Positions 16,931 through 25,281 of a DNA stretch of 63,454 nucleotides are shown piece by piece; within the stretch, counting starts at the first letter, position 1, and each line of letters opens with the position of its first letter. The stretch is taken from contig JANXEF010000001.1 of NCBI GenBank assembly GCA_025057895.1, positions 1 through 63,454 of the forward strand, read 5' to 3'. Below the pieces are notes generated by a model that worked only from the letters and a program-made list of their open reading frames with translations, was not told where the DNA came from and made no database searches. A program made the translations under genes and the position numbers. This DNA is from Archaeoglobaceae archaeon. GTDB lineage: Archaea > Halobacteriota > Archaeoglobi > Archaeoglobales > Archaeoglobaceae.

Positions 16931-17951
16931 GTGACTACTACTTGTTTAGATTAAAAATTTTTTCAGAATTAGCTGGTCTTTTTGATAGAGATCAACTTCA
17001 GATGAATCTATATCATCTTTTACTATGGTTATCTTCTTCTTAAAAGTTTAACATTGGAATATTTTTAATATTTAATATATAAAATAATTAAAAGATTTAT
17101 AGGAACGAAGAGGGTGCTCCTCTATTTAAAGTAGTTCTTTGGTATAGTTCTATGCTTTAAAAGAACTTCAATAGTTGAAACTCGAAACTTCAAATGCAAC
17201 TTCACTTTTACTTCCTTGAAATAATTTTGAAAACTCAAACTCCACTTTTAATTTTTTTCAAAACGAATGTTACAAAGCTACATCTATTTCGAAAGAAGAT
17301 ACGGAATTTCAGACTTTTGGCTTGATCAGGAAGTATTCATATACTACTACCTTAATTATTACTATGATTATATTTGTAGAGTCACGAAGATCTACGACCC
17401 TCTTCCCATTCTCAACGAAAAAGCTCTTAAAGAAAAAGGGTCAAGTAGACTACGTTGGGAAATGGTCTTTTGGTGAACAAGAAAGCCACTTATTAGGGCA
17501 ATAGCTGCAATTCTTGTATGTCTTTTGTCAGATAGTAGCAACTCAAACGAATTCAGGAGAGCTATCAAACTAGATCAAGCAAAAATCCTTGATCCATTTC
17601 AGGTTTTGGCTCAATCTCTCTCGAGCTCAGATTCAGATAGGGGAAAAGGAGAAGATTAACTCATAGAAAGATGCTCAGAAAATACTACTTTTATTCCTTC
17701 GATAATTCGAATTCTCAAGAAATAGTAGAGAAAAGTACTGGCTCTAAATAGTCTGAAAATTTCTCCATGGCGAACCACTAATAACATGCTTTAGAGATCT
17801 TCTTTCAAAAAGAACTTTTTTACAGTTGAAAAGAGAGTTGAGAAGGTTGTTATTGAGAATGTCTGTTATCTAATGGAGATTTAGATCAAAAGCGAACAAG
17901 ATGGAAAAAGTATCGAAAATATTTAGATTAAGTGATCTTTCAAAAATTCAA
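16931..17951. other. About 1 kb without an intact gene, with decayed coding remnants
   Basis: Nothing here is a convincing complete gene. On the plus strand, protein-like stretches appear in successive frames: a piece with a hydrophobic stretch (YTTTLIITMIIFVES) then KKKGQVDYVGKWSFGEQESH from 17268 to about 17504, and in a third frame RKPLIRAIAAILVCLLSD, then FRRAIKLDQAKILDPFQVLA, ending with a TAA near 17660. None has a plausible start. I do not recognise the family. The first 170 nt are very A+T-rich and probably hold the promoter of the exchanger gene. The rest shows nothing I can assign. Confidence 0.45.
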
Positions 17952-18034
17952 TGCGGGGGGAGGGATTTGAACCCCCGAACCCCTACGGGACTGGATCTTG
18001 AGTCCAGCGCCTTTGGCCACTCGGCAACCCCCGC
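17952..18034 (-). tRNA. tRNA-Leu (CAA)
   Basis: A complete type II tRNA read on the minus strand: acceptor GCGGGGG/CCCCCGC with discriminator A, D arm with GCCGAGTGGCCAAAGGC, anticodon stem CTGGA/TCCAG with loop CTCAAGA (anticodon CAA), a long variable arm (TCCCGTAGGGGTTC region) and a T arm with GGTTCAAAT. CCA is not encoded. The long variable arm with anticodon CAA identifies Leu decoding UUG. The H/ACA-like RNA lies 34 nt upstream on the same strand. Confidence 0.96.
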
Positions 18035-18068
18035 GCTGTTAATCTTTTACAGTTAAATTTATTAAGAT

Positions 18069-18127
18069 TGTCGCTCCACCAACCGACCCAGGATCATGCT
18101 TTTCACCCAGGTGTGAGAGGCGGAGCA
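18069..18127 (-). ncRNA. H/ACA-like guide RNA candidate
   Basis: The minus strand folds into a single archaeal H/ACA hairpin. The lower stem is 9 bp (18127-18119 with 18080-18072, including two wobbles) and is followed at once by ACA (18071-18069). The pocket has a 5' element UCUCAC (18118-18113) and a 3' element CGGUU (18085-18081). The upper stem is 7 bp (18112-18106 with 18092-18086), capped by a loop with two UGA triplets, as in an L7Ae-binding K-loop. Upper-stem base to ACA is 14 nt, the known H/ACA rule (14-16). The 5' element pairs perfectly with GUGAGA of the conserved 23S rRNA segment AACGUCGUGAGA. Confidence 0.65.
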
Positions 18128-18147
18128 ATAAGAGTTAACTATAAAAG

Positions 18148-18155
18148 ATTTAAAG
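18148..18155 (-). promoter_or_regulatory. TATA box of the H/ACA RNA-tRNA-Leu transcript
   Basis: On the minus strand CTTTAAAT is centred about 26 nt before 18126, the first base of the H/ACA stem. A second candidate, CTTTTATA at 18147-18140, would start transcription inside the stem and fits less well. Confidence 0.45.
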
Positions 18156-18196
18156 TTTTTTATTTGTAAAAGCTAAGAATAGCCTCTTTGCGAGAG

Positions 18197-18204
18197 TATA
18201 AATA
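18197..18204 (+). promoter_or_regulatory. TATA box of the enoyl-CoA hydratase gene (leaderless)
   Basis: TATAAATA is centred 26 nt before the ATG at 18226, placing the transcription start on the start codon. This decides the translation start against the GTG at 18208 and ATG at 18211. Confidence 0.6.
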
Positions 18205-18225
18205 TTTGTGATGAACATCTTCTTT

Positions 18226-19002
18226 ATGAGTGTGGATCTGGAATTTGATGAAAAAATAGCTTGGATTTTTCTAAGAGACTCAGATATGAACGTTCTCAGC
18301 TATAGATTGCTGAAAGAGATTTATGGAGCGCTTTTGAAAGCAGATGAAAAATCTTCTGCGATAGTAATCTCGACGAGGACTAAGAATTTCTGTGCTGGCG
18401 CTGATTTAAGAGAATTGAAATCTCTAAATTTTGAAAAAGCTATAAAATGGTTTGAAAGCTATCTTGATGTTGTTCGTTTCCTTCGTAGCGTTGGAAAACC
18501 AACTATTGCTGCAGTTCGTGGTTTTTGTGTTGCCGGAGGAAATGAGATTGCTATGGCCTGTGATTTAGTCATAGCTTCAAAGAATGCAAAGTTTGGACAA
18601 CCAGAAGTTAGAGTAGGCTCAACTGCGATGGGGCTAGGAGTTCAAATGCTACCTCTCCTCATTGGAGAAAAAAAAGCTAGAGAGTTGCTTTTAACTGGTA
18701 GGATAATAGATGCGGAAGAAGCCTATAGAATTGGGTTGATAAACAAAGTCGTTGAAGATGGAGAACTTGAAAAAACTGCAAAAGAGGTTTCACTCGAAAT
18801 AATCGAGAACTGCAGTCCTCAAGCTTTCAGAGTGATCAAATCAGGACTGAACTTCTGGACTCAGCTGGCTATGGTCAATTACGAGGTTTCAAGAGATCTA
18901 ACTTCTCTCATTTGGCTAACCAGTGAGTTTAGAGATAGATGTGACGAGTTCCTTCATAAAAAGAAGTTTAATCCAAGAAATTTCTTTGGAATTACTCACT
19001 GA
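18226..19002 (+). CDS. Enoyl-CoA hydratase/isomerase family protein
   Basis: This protein of about 258 residues is a crotonase-fold enzyme acting on CoA esters, probably in beta-oxidation-like degradation. The oxyanion-hole motifs are present: FCAGADLRELK and VRGFCVAGGNEIAMACDLVIAS; FGQPEVRVGSTAMG carries the region of a catalytic Glu. The C-terminal helical part (PQAFRVIKSGL) is typical. I moved the start to the ATG at 18226, where a TATA box gives a leaderless transcript and the sequence begins like homologues. It overlaps the convergent deacetylase-like gene by 11 nt. Confidence 0.9.
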   Translation: MSVDLEFDEKIAWIFLRDSDMNVLSYRLLKEIYGALLKADEKSSAIVISTRTKNFCAGADLRELKSLNFEKAIKWFESYLDVVRFLRSVGKPTIAAVRGFCVAGGNEIAMACDLVIASKNAKFGQPEVRVGSTAMGLGVQMLPLLIGEKKARELLLTGRIIDAEEAYRIGLINKVVEDGELEKTAKEVSLEIIENCSPQAFRVIKSGLNFWTQLAMVNYEVSRDLTSLIWLTSEFRDRCDEFLHKKKFNPRNFFGITH

Positions 19003-19807
19003 GTTCTTTTATTATTGCAATCGTAGCATCTCTCGCTATATCTGGTAAACTACCTCCACCAAGAACTGTTACGAGTTTTTCTCTACAAATTTTTTTAGCA
19101 CAATTTTTTAATTTTTTTGCAATCCTTAAGTAATCTTCGATGCTCATTCCAATATCTGCATATTCTCCAACGTGAGTATCATGACCAAAATACCAGAAAA
19201 TCAGCTCTGGGCTGAAATTCTCACATCTTTCTACAAATTCATTCACATAGTTGAAATATTCATTTAAAAAATAACTCCTGTCAACTTTTAGCCCATCTCT
19301 TGATTCATAATCTCTGTCACAGATGCAGAAGTGAAGTACTTCGTATTCCTTAACAATCTCTCTCGTACCATCGCCATGATGGGCGTCTGTATCTATAATT
19401 GCTACTCTTCTCTTCCTGAATTTTTCGAAGAGGTTTTCTAAAGCCAAAGCCACATCGTTGAAACAGCAATATCCCCAGAAATAATCTTTTCCAGCATGAT
19501 GTCCTCCAGCACCTATATAGCAGAATGCATTTCTCAATTCACCATTGAAAACGAGTTCTGTGGCTTTAACAACTCCGCCAGCAGATCTCAGAGCTGTAGT
19601 ACAAAGATAATCTTCAAAAACAGCTTCTATCATCTTCTCGTTGTGTACTCTTTTCAAGAGTTCTATACTGACTTCTGGAGATTCGAAGATTTTGACTTTT
19701 TTACCCTTAAGAAGTTCAAATGCTTTCGGAAAATCTCTAAGCCTATTGCCGAGGGTTAGATAACTACTTCTGCTAAAACTAGCATGATAAAAAATTCCAG
19801 TTAACAT
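18992..19807 (-). CDS. Histone deacetylase/AcuC-like zinc hydrolase
   Basis: The 271-residue protein has the arginase/deacetylase fold motifs: GAGGHHAGKDYFWGYC with the catalytic His pair, DTDAHHGDGT with metal-binding Asp and His, and WYFGHDTHVGEYAD with the second metal Asp. It is shorter than typical HDACs (about 300-370). AcuC-like archaeal members may deacetylate lysines, including those of acyl-CoA synthetases. The acyl-CoA synthetase gene lies just upstream with a 12-nt gap on the same strand, which supports that substrate by context only. Confidence 0.87.
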   Translation of the reverse strand: MLTGIFYHASFSRSSYLTLGNRLRDFPKAFELLKGKKVKIFESPEVSIELLKRVHNEKMIEAVFEDYLCTTALRSAGGVVKATELVFNGELRNAFCYIGAGGHHAGKDYFWGYCCFNDVALALENLFEKFRKRRVAIIDTDAHHGDGTREIVKEYEVLHFCICDRDYESRDGLKVDRSYFLNEYFNYVNEFVERCENFSPELIFWYFGHDTHVGEYADIGMSIEDYLRIAKKLKNCAKKICREKLVTVLGGGSLPDIARDATIAIIKELSE

Positions 19808-19819
19808 AAAAAATAAAAA

Positions 19820-21583
19820 TTAGCCTGCAGCTTTTAACTCTGGGAAGTCATCGTAGAAGAACTCGTACTCTCCACGTTCTCCTTTCTTCTTCTTTTCCTC
19901 TTCAAGAGCTCTCAATTCAATTCTTCTAATCTTACCACTTATTGTCTTCGGCAATTCAGGGACGAATTCGAGTATCCTAGGTATCTTGTATCTTGCAAGA
20001 ACATTTCTGCAATGCTTGAAAATTTCGAGAGCAAGTTCTCTAGATGGCTGATAGCCTGGTTTCAGAAGGATAAAGGCTTTAACAAGCTGATATCTTATCG
20101 GATGTGGGCTACCAACGACTGCAGATTCAGCAACTGCAGGATGCTCGAGTAGAGCGCTTTCAACTTCGAATGGTCCAACTCTGTAGTCTGAAGTCTTTAT
20201 AACATCATCGGCTCTACCTACAAAGAACCAATATCCTCTTTCATCGAAGAAGGCTTTGTCTCCTGTATAGTAGTATTTACCTACAAAAACCTTTGCAGTT
20301 TTCTGGGGATCTCCCATGTACTCTTTGAACAATCCAATTGGCCTCCATCTATCCAATCTGACGACTATGTGACCAACTTCGTTGGGTTTCTTTATCTCAT
20401 TTCCATCATCGTCAACTAGAGTTATGTCGTATAAAAATGTAGGTCTTCCAAATGAACCAGGGATTATCTTTCCTCCCTTATACCAAGGTGGATTTCCAAT
20501 CATTGCTGTGCTTTCTGTTTGTCCATAGAAATCACGAATCTCAGTTTCAGTGTCTTTGAGCCATCTATCATATATCTCTGGATTCAAAGGCTCTCCTGCA
20601 CTAATAACTTCTCTGAGTTTAAAGTCGAATTTTGAAATCTTTGATAGCATGAACAATCTCCAAGCCGTTGGTGGAGCACAGAAAGTCGTGACATTGTAAT
20701 CCTGCAAGGCTTGCAGATATTGATCAGCATTGAGCCTTCCAGCGTGGTAGAATCCGGTTGTAGTCGCACCAATCGTTAATGGAGGGAAAAAGCTACTCCA
20801 GGCGTATTTCGCCCAACCAGGAGCACTAAGATTGTTGTGAACATCTCCTGGTCTAAGATTTATTATTGAAGCTGTGCTCAAATGCCCCAATGGGTAGCTA
20901 GTTGCTGTGTGAACAACCCTCTTTGGCAGACCTGTTGTTCCTGATGTGAAGAAACAGAATACGACGTCATCAGACTTTGTTTTTGCAGCTTCAGCTTCAC
21001 TCTTCTCTTTTCTCACTTCATCATAGCTCTTCCATCCACTTCTCTCTCCAATGACTATCTTCACTTTTGGCTGCGCTCCAACGTTTTTCAAGGCCTCATC
21101 TATTACTTTTGCTGAATTCTCATCAGCAATGACAGCATTTGGAGGATAAGTTTTAAACCTGAACTCAAGGTCTCTGACAGTCATTATGGTTGCAGTTGGA
21201 ACTCCAATAAAACCTCCTTTGACTGTTGCAAAGGTTGAGAACCAGATCTCTGGGAACAAGGGAATCATCATATAGATGTTATCTCCCTTCTGTACACCTG
21301 CCCCTCTTAAGGCATTAACGAGTTTGTTCCCTTCTTTAGCAAATTCAGAATAGCTGAACTTTCTTTTCTCTCCAGTGTCTAGGTTTACCCATAGTAAAGC
21401 TGTTTCTCCACCCCTCTCCTTTACGTTTATACCTTCGAAAATCTCTCCGGCCCAGTTGAAGTACTCGGGTAATTTCATTGTGTTGAGCTTTTTGAAGAAC
21501 TCTTCCATAGCTTTCGCTTTTCTTTCATCGTCAGGCAGTTGCAACAGATTCACGAATTCCCTATATACTTCTGCAAGTCTCAT
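19820..21583 (-). CDS. AMP-forming acyl-CoA synthetase
   Basis: The 587-residue enzyme activates a carboxylic acid to its CoA ester with ATP. Motifs in order: FCFFTSGTTGLPKRVVHT (P-loop-like A3), DFYGQTESTAMIGN (A5), YYTGDKAFFDERGYWFFVGRADDVIKTSDYRV (A7-A8 hinge), and the C-terminal catalytic Lys in GKIRRIEL. The A8 has Asp where Gly is common (KTSDYR). It resembles medium-chain or short-chain acyl-CoA synthetases more than classical acetyl-CoA synthetase, being shorter than 650 residues. It is divergent from the methylmalonyl-CoA mutase operon and probably feeds it. Confidence 0.9.
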   Translation of the reverse strand: MRLAEVYREFVNLLQLPDDERKAKAMEEFFKKLNTMKLPEYFNWAGEIFEGINVKERGGETALLWVNLDTGEKRKFSYSEFAKEGNKLVNALRGAGVQKGDNIYMMIPLFPEIWFSTFATVKGGFIGVPTATIMTVRDLEFRFKTYPPNAVIADENSAKVIDEALKNVGAQPKVKIVIGERSGWKSYDEVRKEKSEAEAAKTKSDDVVFCFFTSGTTGLPKRVVHTATSYPLGHLSTASIINLRPGDVHNNLSAPGWAKYAWSSFFPPLTIGATTTGFYHAGRLNADQYLQALQDYNVTTFCAPPTAWRLFMLSKISKFDFKLREVISAGEPLNPEIYDRWLKDTETEIRDFYGQTESTAMIGNPPWYKGGKIIPGSFGRPTFLYDITLVDDDGNEIKKPNEVGHIVVRLDRWRPIGLFKEYMGDPQKTAKVFVGKYYYTGDKAFFDERGYWFFVGRADDVIKTSDYRVGPFEVESALLEHPAVAESAVVGSPHPIRYQLVKAFILLKPGYQPSRELALEIFKHCRNVLARYKIPRILEFVPELPKTISGKIRRIELRALEEEKKKKGERGEYEFFYDDFPELKAAG

Positions 21584-21704
21584 AGTCTCACCTATTCCGA
21601 TTTTTCTATCTGTAATTATTTACCTTCACTTTACTTTTAAGCTTTTCGAAATTTCTAAAGAAAAATACAAAAAAGTTTTTAACCTACTCCACGAAAGTAA
21701 AAAT

Positions 21705-23393
21705 ATGGGAGAGTTGACCGAAAAGATCAGAGAAAAAAAGAGAGAATGGGAAAAGGAATGTCTTGAACCTTGGCTATCAAAGTGTGAAAGAGAAGTCAAA
21801 AATTTTGAAACCCTATCAGGGATAGAGATTTCCAATGTTTACGATCCGTTTGACATCGAACATCTTGATTTCCTTCGAGACATAGGCTATCCTGGGGAGT
21901 TTCCATTCACTCGTGGTGTTTATCCAACCATGTATCGTGGTAGACTTTGGACTATGCGTCTATTTTCTGGTTTTGGGACTGCAGAAGATACCAATAGAAG
22001 ATGGAAAATGCTCCTCGAAGAAGGAGAAACTGGTTTGAGTACAGCTTTTGACTTCCCAACACTGATGGGTTTAGACAGTGATGATCCCCTTGCAGATGGA
22101 GAAGTGGGAAAATGCGGAGTTGCAATCGATACCCTAAAAGATTTTGAAATCCTATTCGATGGAATCCCCCTAAACAAAGTTTCTACTTCTTTTACGATCA
22201 ATCCTCCAGCAGGAATAATACTTGCGATGTATACCGCAATCGGAGACATGCAAAAAGTTCCAAGAGACAAGGTAAGAGGAACAATTCAAAACGACATGTT
22301 TAAAGAATTTCATGCGCAGAACACAATTGTTTTACCTCCAGAGCCATCTCTGAAAATAATCGTTGACATATTCGAATGGGGAATAAAGAACGTTCCAAAG
22401 TTCAACCTCATAAGCATTTCTGGATATCACATAAGAGAGGCTGGATCCACGGCTGTTCAAGAATTGGCTTTTACAATTGCGGATGGTATGGCTTACGTTG
22501 AGGCTGCAATGGAGAGGGGTATTGATATAGATAAATTGGCTCCACAGCTCAGTTTCTTCTTCAACGCTCATAATGACTTTTTCGAGGAGATCGCAAAATT
22601 CAGAGCATCTCGTCGTATGTGGGCGAAGATAATGAAAGACTATGGGGCCAAAGATCCAAGATCTTGGTGGATGAAGTTCCATGTGCAAACTGCAGGCTGT
22701 TCACTTACAGCTCAGCAACCCTTGAACAACATAGTTCGAGTTACTATTCAAGCTTTGGCAGCGGTTCTCGGTGGTTGTCAGAGCTTGCATACGAATAGCT
22801 TTGACGAAGCCTGGGCTTTGCCAAGTGAAGAAGCTGTGAGAGTAGCTTTACGAACACAACAACTAATTGCCTACGAGAGCGGAGTTGCAAACGTAGTTGA
22901 TCCTTTAGGTGGTAGCTACTATGTTGAATGGCTTACAGACAAAATAGAGAGACTTGCATGGAAATACATCGAAAGGATAAGAGAGATGGGGAATGGAAGT
23001 ATGGTAAAAGGAGTACTAAAAGGAATTGAAAATGGTTTCTTCGTTCGTGAAATCTCGGATTCAGCAGCGAGATATCAGAGAGAAATCGAAGAAGGGAGTA
23101 GAATAATTGTAGGAGTCAACAAATTCAGAATAGAGGAAGACCTCAAAATCCCATTGCTCAAGGTTGATCCTGAAGTGCAGAGAAGACAAATCGAGAGACT
23201 TAGAAGAGTCAAGAAGGAAAGAGATAACAAGGTTTTGAAGGAGAATCTGGAGTGGATTAGAAGCTGTTGTGAAAACAACGAAAATGTAATGCCAGCTGTT
23301 TTTGAGGCTGTGAAGAGTTATGCTTCCGTTGGAGAAATAATGGGAACCTTTAAACAAGTATATGGAACCTACAGAAAGCCGATAATAATCTAA
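21705..23393 (+). CDS. Methylmalonyl-CoA mutase, large (catalytic) subunit
   Basis: This 562-residue subunit holds the TIM-barrel CoA-binding part of methylmalonyl-CoA mutase (YPTMYRGRLWTMRLFSGFGTAEDTN, SGYHIREAGSTAVQELAFT, FHVQTAGCSLTAQQP, VLGGCQSLHTNSFDEAWALP, VVDPLGGSYYVE). It lacks the C-terminal cobalamin domain, which is the separate gene 9 nt downstream. The enzyme interconverts R-methylmalonyl-CoA and succinyl-CoA. I chose the ATG at 21705; the frame stays open another 110 codons upstream, but that stretch is unlike the family and overlaps the divergent synthetase gene. It leads an operon that may run to 28843. Confidence 0.95.
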   Translation: MGELTEKIREKKREWEKECLEPWLSKCEREVKNFETLSGIEISNVYDPFDIEHLDFLRDIGYPGEFPFTRGVYPTMYRGRLWTMRLFSGFGTAEDTNRRWKMLLEEGETGLSTAFDFPTLMGLDSDDPLADGEVGKCGVAIDTLKDFEILFDGIPLNKVSTSFTINPPAGIILAMYTAIGDMQKVPRDKVRGTIQNDMFKEFHAQNTIVLPPEPSLKIIVDIFEWGIKNVPKFNLISISGYHIREAGSTAVQELAFTIADGMAYVEAAMERGIDIDKLAPQLSFFFNAHNDFFEEIAKFRASRRMWAKIMKDYGAKDPRSWWMKFHVQTAGCSLTAQQPLNNIVRVTIQALAAVLGGCQSLHTNSFDEAWALPSEEAVRVALRTQQLIAYESGVANVVDPLGGSYYVEWLTDKIERLAWKYIERIREMGNGSMVKGVLKGIENGFFVREISDSAARYQREIEEGSRIIVGVNKFRIEEDLKIPLLKVDPEVQRRQIERLRRVKKERDNKVLKENLEWIRSCCENNENVMPAVFEAVKSYASVGEIMGTFKQVYGTYRKPIII

Positions 23394-23402
23394 GGTGATG
23401 AG

Positions 23403-23816
23403 ATGAAGATAAGGGTACTAGTTGCCAAGGTTGGTCTCGATGGACATGATCGTGGAGCAAAGGTTCTTGCAAGATTTCTGAGAGATGCTGGATTTGAAGT
23501 CATCTACACAGGTCTGCATCGTACACCTCAAGAAGTTGCTAGAGCTGCAGTAGATGAGGATGTAGATGTAGTTGGCGTTTCATTGCTCAGTGGAGCTCAT
23601 ATCCCTCTAGTTCCAAGAATAATTCAATATATTCGCGAATACGGTGGAAATCCGGATGAGATGCTAATCGTCGTTGGAGGTACAATCCCACATGATGACT
23701 TTCCAAAGCTGAGAGATGCAGGAGTGGATGGTATTTTTATCCCAGGAACTCCGATTTCCGAAATAATTAAATTTATTAAAGAAAAGCTTCCAGAAAAAAA
23801 GAAGGGGGGTAAATGA
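23403..23816 (+). CDS. Methylmalonyl-CoA mutase, cobalamin-binding small subunit
   Basis: The 137-residue protein is a free-standing B12-binding domain. It contains the DxHxxG signature in [16 protein letters not shown], where His is the lower cobalt ligand, then [13 protein letters not shown] and [14 protein letters not shown] typical of the Rossmann-like cobalamin fold. It pairs with the large subunit just upstream. Its end overlaps the MeaB start by 4 nt (ATGA). Confidence 0.95.
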   Translation: MKIRVLVAKVGLDGHDRGAKVLARFLRDAGFEVIYTGLHRTPQEVARAAVDEDVDVVGVSLLSGAHIPLVPRIIQYIREYGGNPDEMLIVVGGTIPHDDFPKLRDAGVDGIFIPGTPISEIIKFIKEKLPEKKKGGK

Positions 23817-24805
23817 ACGTAGAGGAGATAGTAGAAGGTGTAACAAAAGGTAATCGAAAATTGTTGGCAAAGGCGATCAGCTATGTCGAGAATGAGCATC
23901 CAAATTCAAAAGAGATACTGAGAAGACTTTATCCAAGAACAGGCAACGCACACGTTGTTGGGATCACAGGATTTCCAGGAGTGGGAAAGAGCACTATAGT
24001 GAGCAAACTAACTGAGGAGTTCAGAAGAAGAGGGAAAAGTGTTGGAATCGTTGCTGTAGATCCCAGTTCTCCTTTTACTGGGGGAGCTCTACTTGGTGAT
24101 CGCCTTCGCTTGGAAGGTGCAGATGTGAGCAAAAATCTATGGCTCGATGAAAAGGTTTTTTTCAGAAGCATGGGCTCTCGTGGAAGGTTGGGTGGAATTG
24201 CAAAGAAAACAGGTGATGTTGTAAAACTCCTCGACTCTGCCAAATATGAGATCATACTCGTAGAAACTGTTGGTGCTGGACAAAGCGAAGTTGGAGTTCT
24301 TGAAGTTGCAGATACAGTTGTGGTCATCCTCATGCCAGAAACTGGCGATGACATTCAGGTTAACAAGGCAGGAATCCTAGAAATAGGAGACATATTTGTT
24401 ATAAACAAAGCAGATCTTGGAGGAGCAGAAAATGTTGAGAGATGGATAAAGTATATGCTTTCTCTTGATGAAGAGACTGTGATGGAGCTTTCAAAGCTCA
24501 GCCATGCTGAGGAATCTAGGCTAATGGAGAGACTTAGATGGAAAAAACCCGTTCTAAAAACGATTGCAGATAGGGGTGTTGGAATAAAAGAACTTGCAAA
24601 TGAGATTGAAAAGCATTACGAAGTTTTAAAGAAAAATGGAGTACTTCAAAAGAAAAGAAATGAGAGAGCAAAAATTTCTGCAATTGAAATTGCGATTGAA
24701 GAAATAAGAGCAGAAATAGTTAGAAGGTACAAATCTTTACTCGATGGAGAAATAGATCCGTACACTGTTGCAGATAAAATCGTTAAAGAGGTGCTCAGAT
24801 GTTAA
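23813..24805 (+). CDS. meaB: MeaB/ArgK GTPase, methylmalonyl-CoA mutase chaperone
   Basis: The 330-residue G3E-family GTPase protects and reloads methylmalonyl-CoA mutase. Motifs: G1 [30 protein letters not shown], the MGSRGRLGG switch [16 protein letters not shown] (G3 region) and INKADLGG (G4). It lies between the mutase subunits and the cobalamin adenosyltransferase with overlapping ends, so assembly, repair and cofactor supply are encoded together. Confidence 0.95.
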   Translation: MNVEEIVEGVTKGNRKLLAKAISYVENEHPNSKEILRRLYPRTGNAHVVGITGFPGVGKSTIVSKLTEEFRRRGKSVGIVAVDPSSPFTGGALLGDRLRLEGADVSKNLWLDEKVFFRSMGSRGRLGGIAKKTGDVVKLLDSAKYEIILVETVGAGQSEVGVLEVADTVVVILMPETGDDIQVNKAGILEIGDIFVINKADLGGAENVERWIKYMLSLDEETVMELSKLSHAEESRLMERLRWKKPVLKTIADRGVGIKELANEIEKHYEVLKKNGVLQKKRNERAKISAIEIAIEEIRAEIVRRYKSLLDGEIDPYTVADKIVKEVLRC

Positions 24806-25281
24806 AACCTTTTGAAACTAGCACTCTCAGTGGAAAAGTTTGGAAGGATTCAATAATTGCAGAAACTCTTGGAACAGTTGATGAGGCTAATTCATTCATT
24901 GGCCTTGCAAAGGTTTTTAGCAAAAGAGAAGAAGTAAAGGCAACTCTTAAAGAAGTACAGTTAATACTTTTTCGAGTCTGTGCAGAAATAGCTGGTAACA
25001 AAAACTCAAGTAAAGATCTCGAAGACCTTTTTTCAATAATAAGAGAATTCGAAGAGAAAGTCGAAATACCAAGCAGTTTCATCATCCTCGAGAAGGATGA
25101 GACGACCTCCATACTCAGCATCGCTAGGACAGTTGTTAGAAGGGCAGAAAGAAGAGCTGTGAGTTTATACAGAAATGGATTTGTCGATGAAAAAATTGTG
25201 GAGATTCTGAACAGGATAAGTTATCTTCTCTATCTGCTCATTCTTTATGAAGGTGAAAGCTTTGAGGAGGTGAAATTTTGA
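24799..25281 (+). CDS. PduO-type cobalamin adenosyltransferase
   Basis: The 160-residue protein makes adenosylcobalamin from ATP and cobalamin, the cofactor of the mutase upstream. The four-helix-bundle signature [18 protein letters not shown] and [13 protein letters not shown] are clear. The N-terminal ATP-binding loop (family TGDxGxT) is degenerate here ([14 protein letters not shown]), and the protein is short, so it is a diverged member. It overlaps meaB by 7 nt and the thiolase gene by 4 nt. Confidence 0.83.
   Translation: MLKPFETSTLSGKVWKDSIIAETLGTVDEANSFIGLAKVFSKREEVKATLKEVQLILFRVCAEIAGNKNSSKDLEDLFSIIREFEEKVEIPSSFIILEKDETTSILSIARTVVRRAERRAVSLYRNGFVDEKIVEILNRISYLLYLLILYEGESFEEVKF

Noticed and set aside
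17267-17504. Two short ORFs as real genes
   Set aside because: They overlap in different frames, lack ribosome sites or promoters at 26 nt, and the coding-like stretches jump frames, which fits decayed DNA better.
21375-21704. N-terminal extension of the mutase large subunit
   Set aside because: The open frame runs back over the divergent synthetase gene and its sequence is unlike any mutase N-terminus; ATG 21705 fits the family start.
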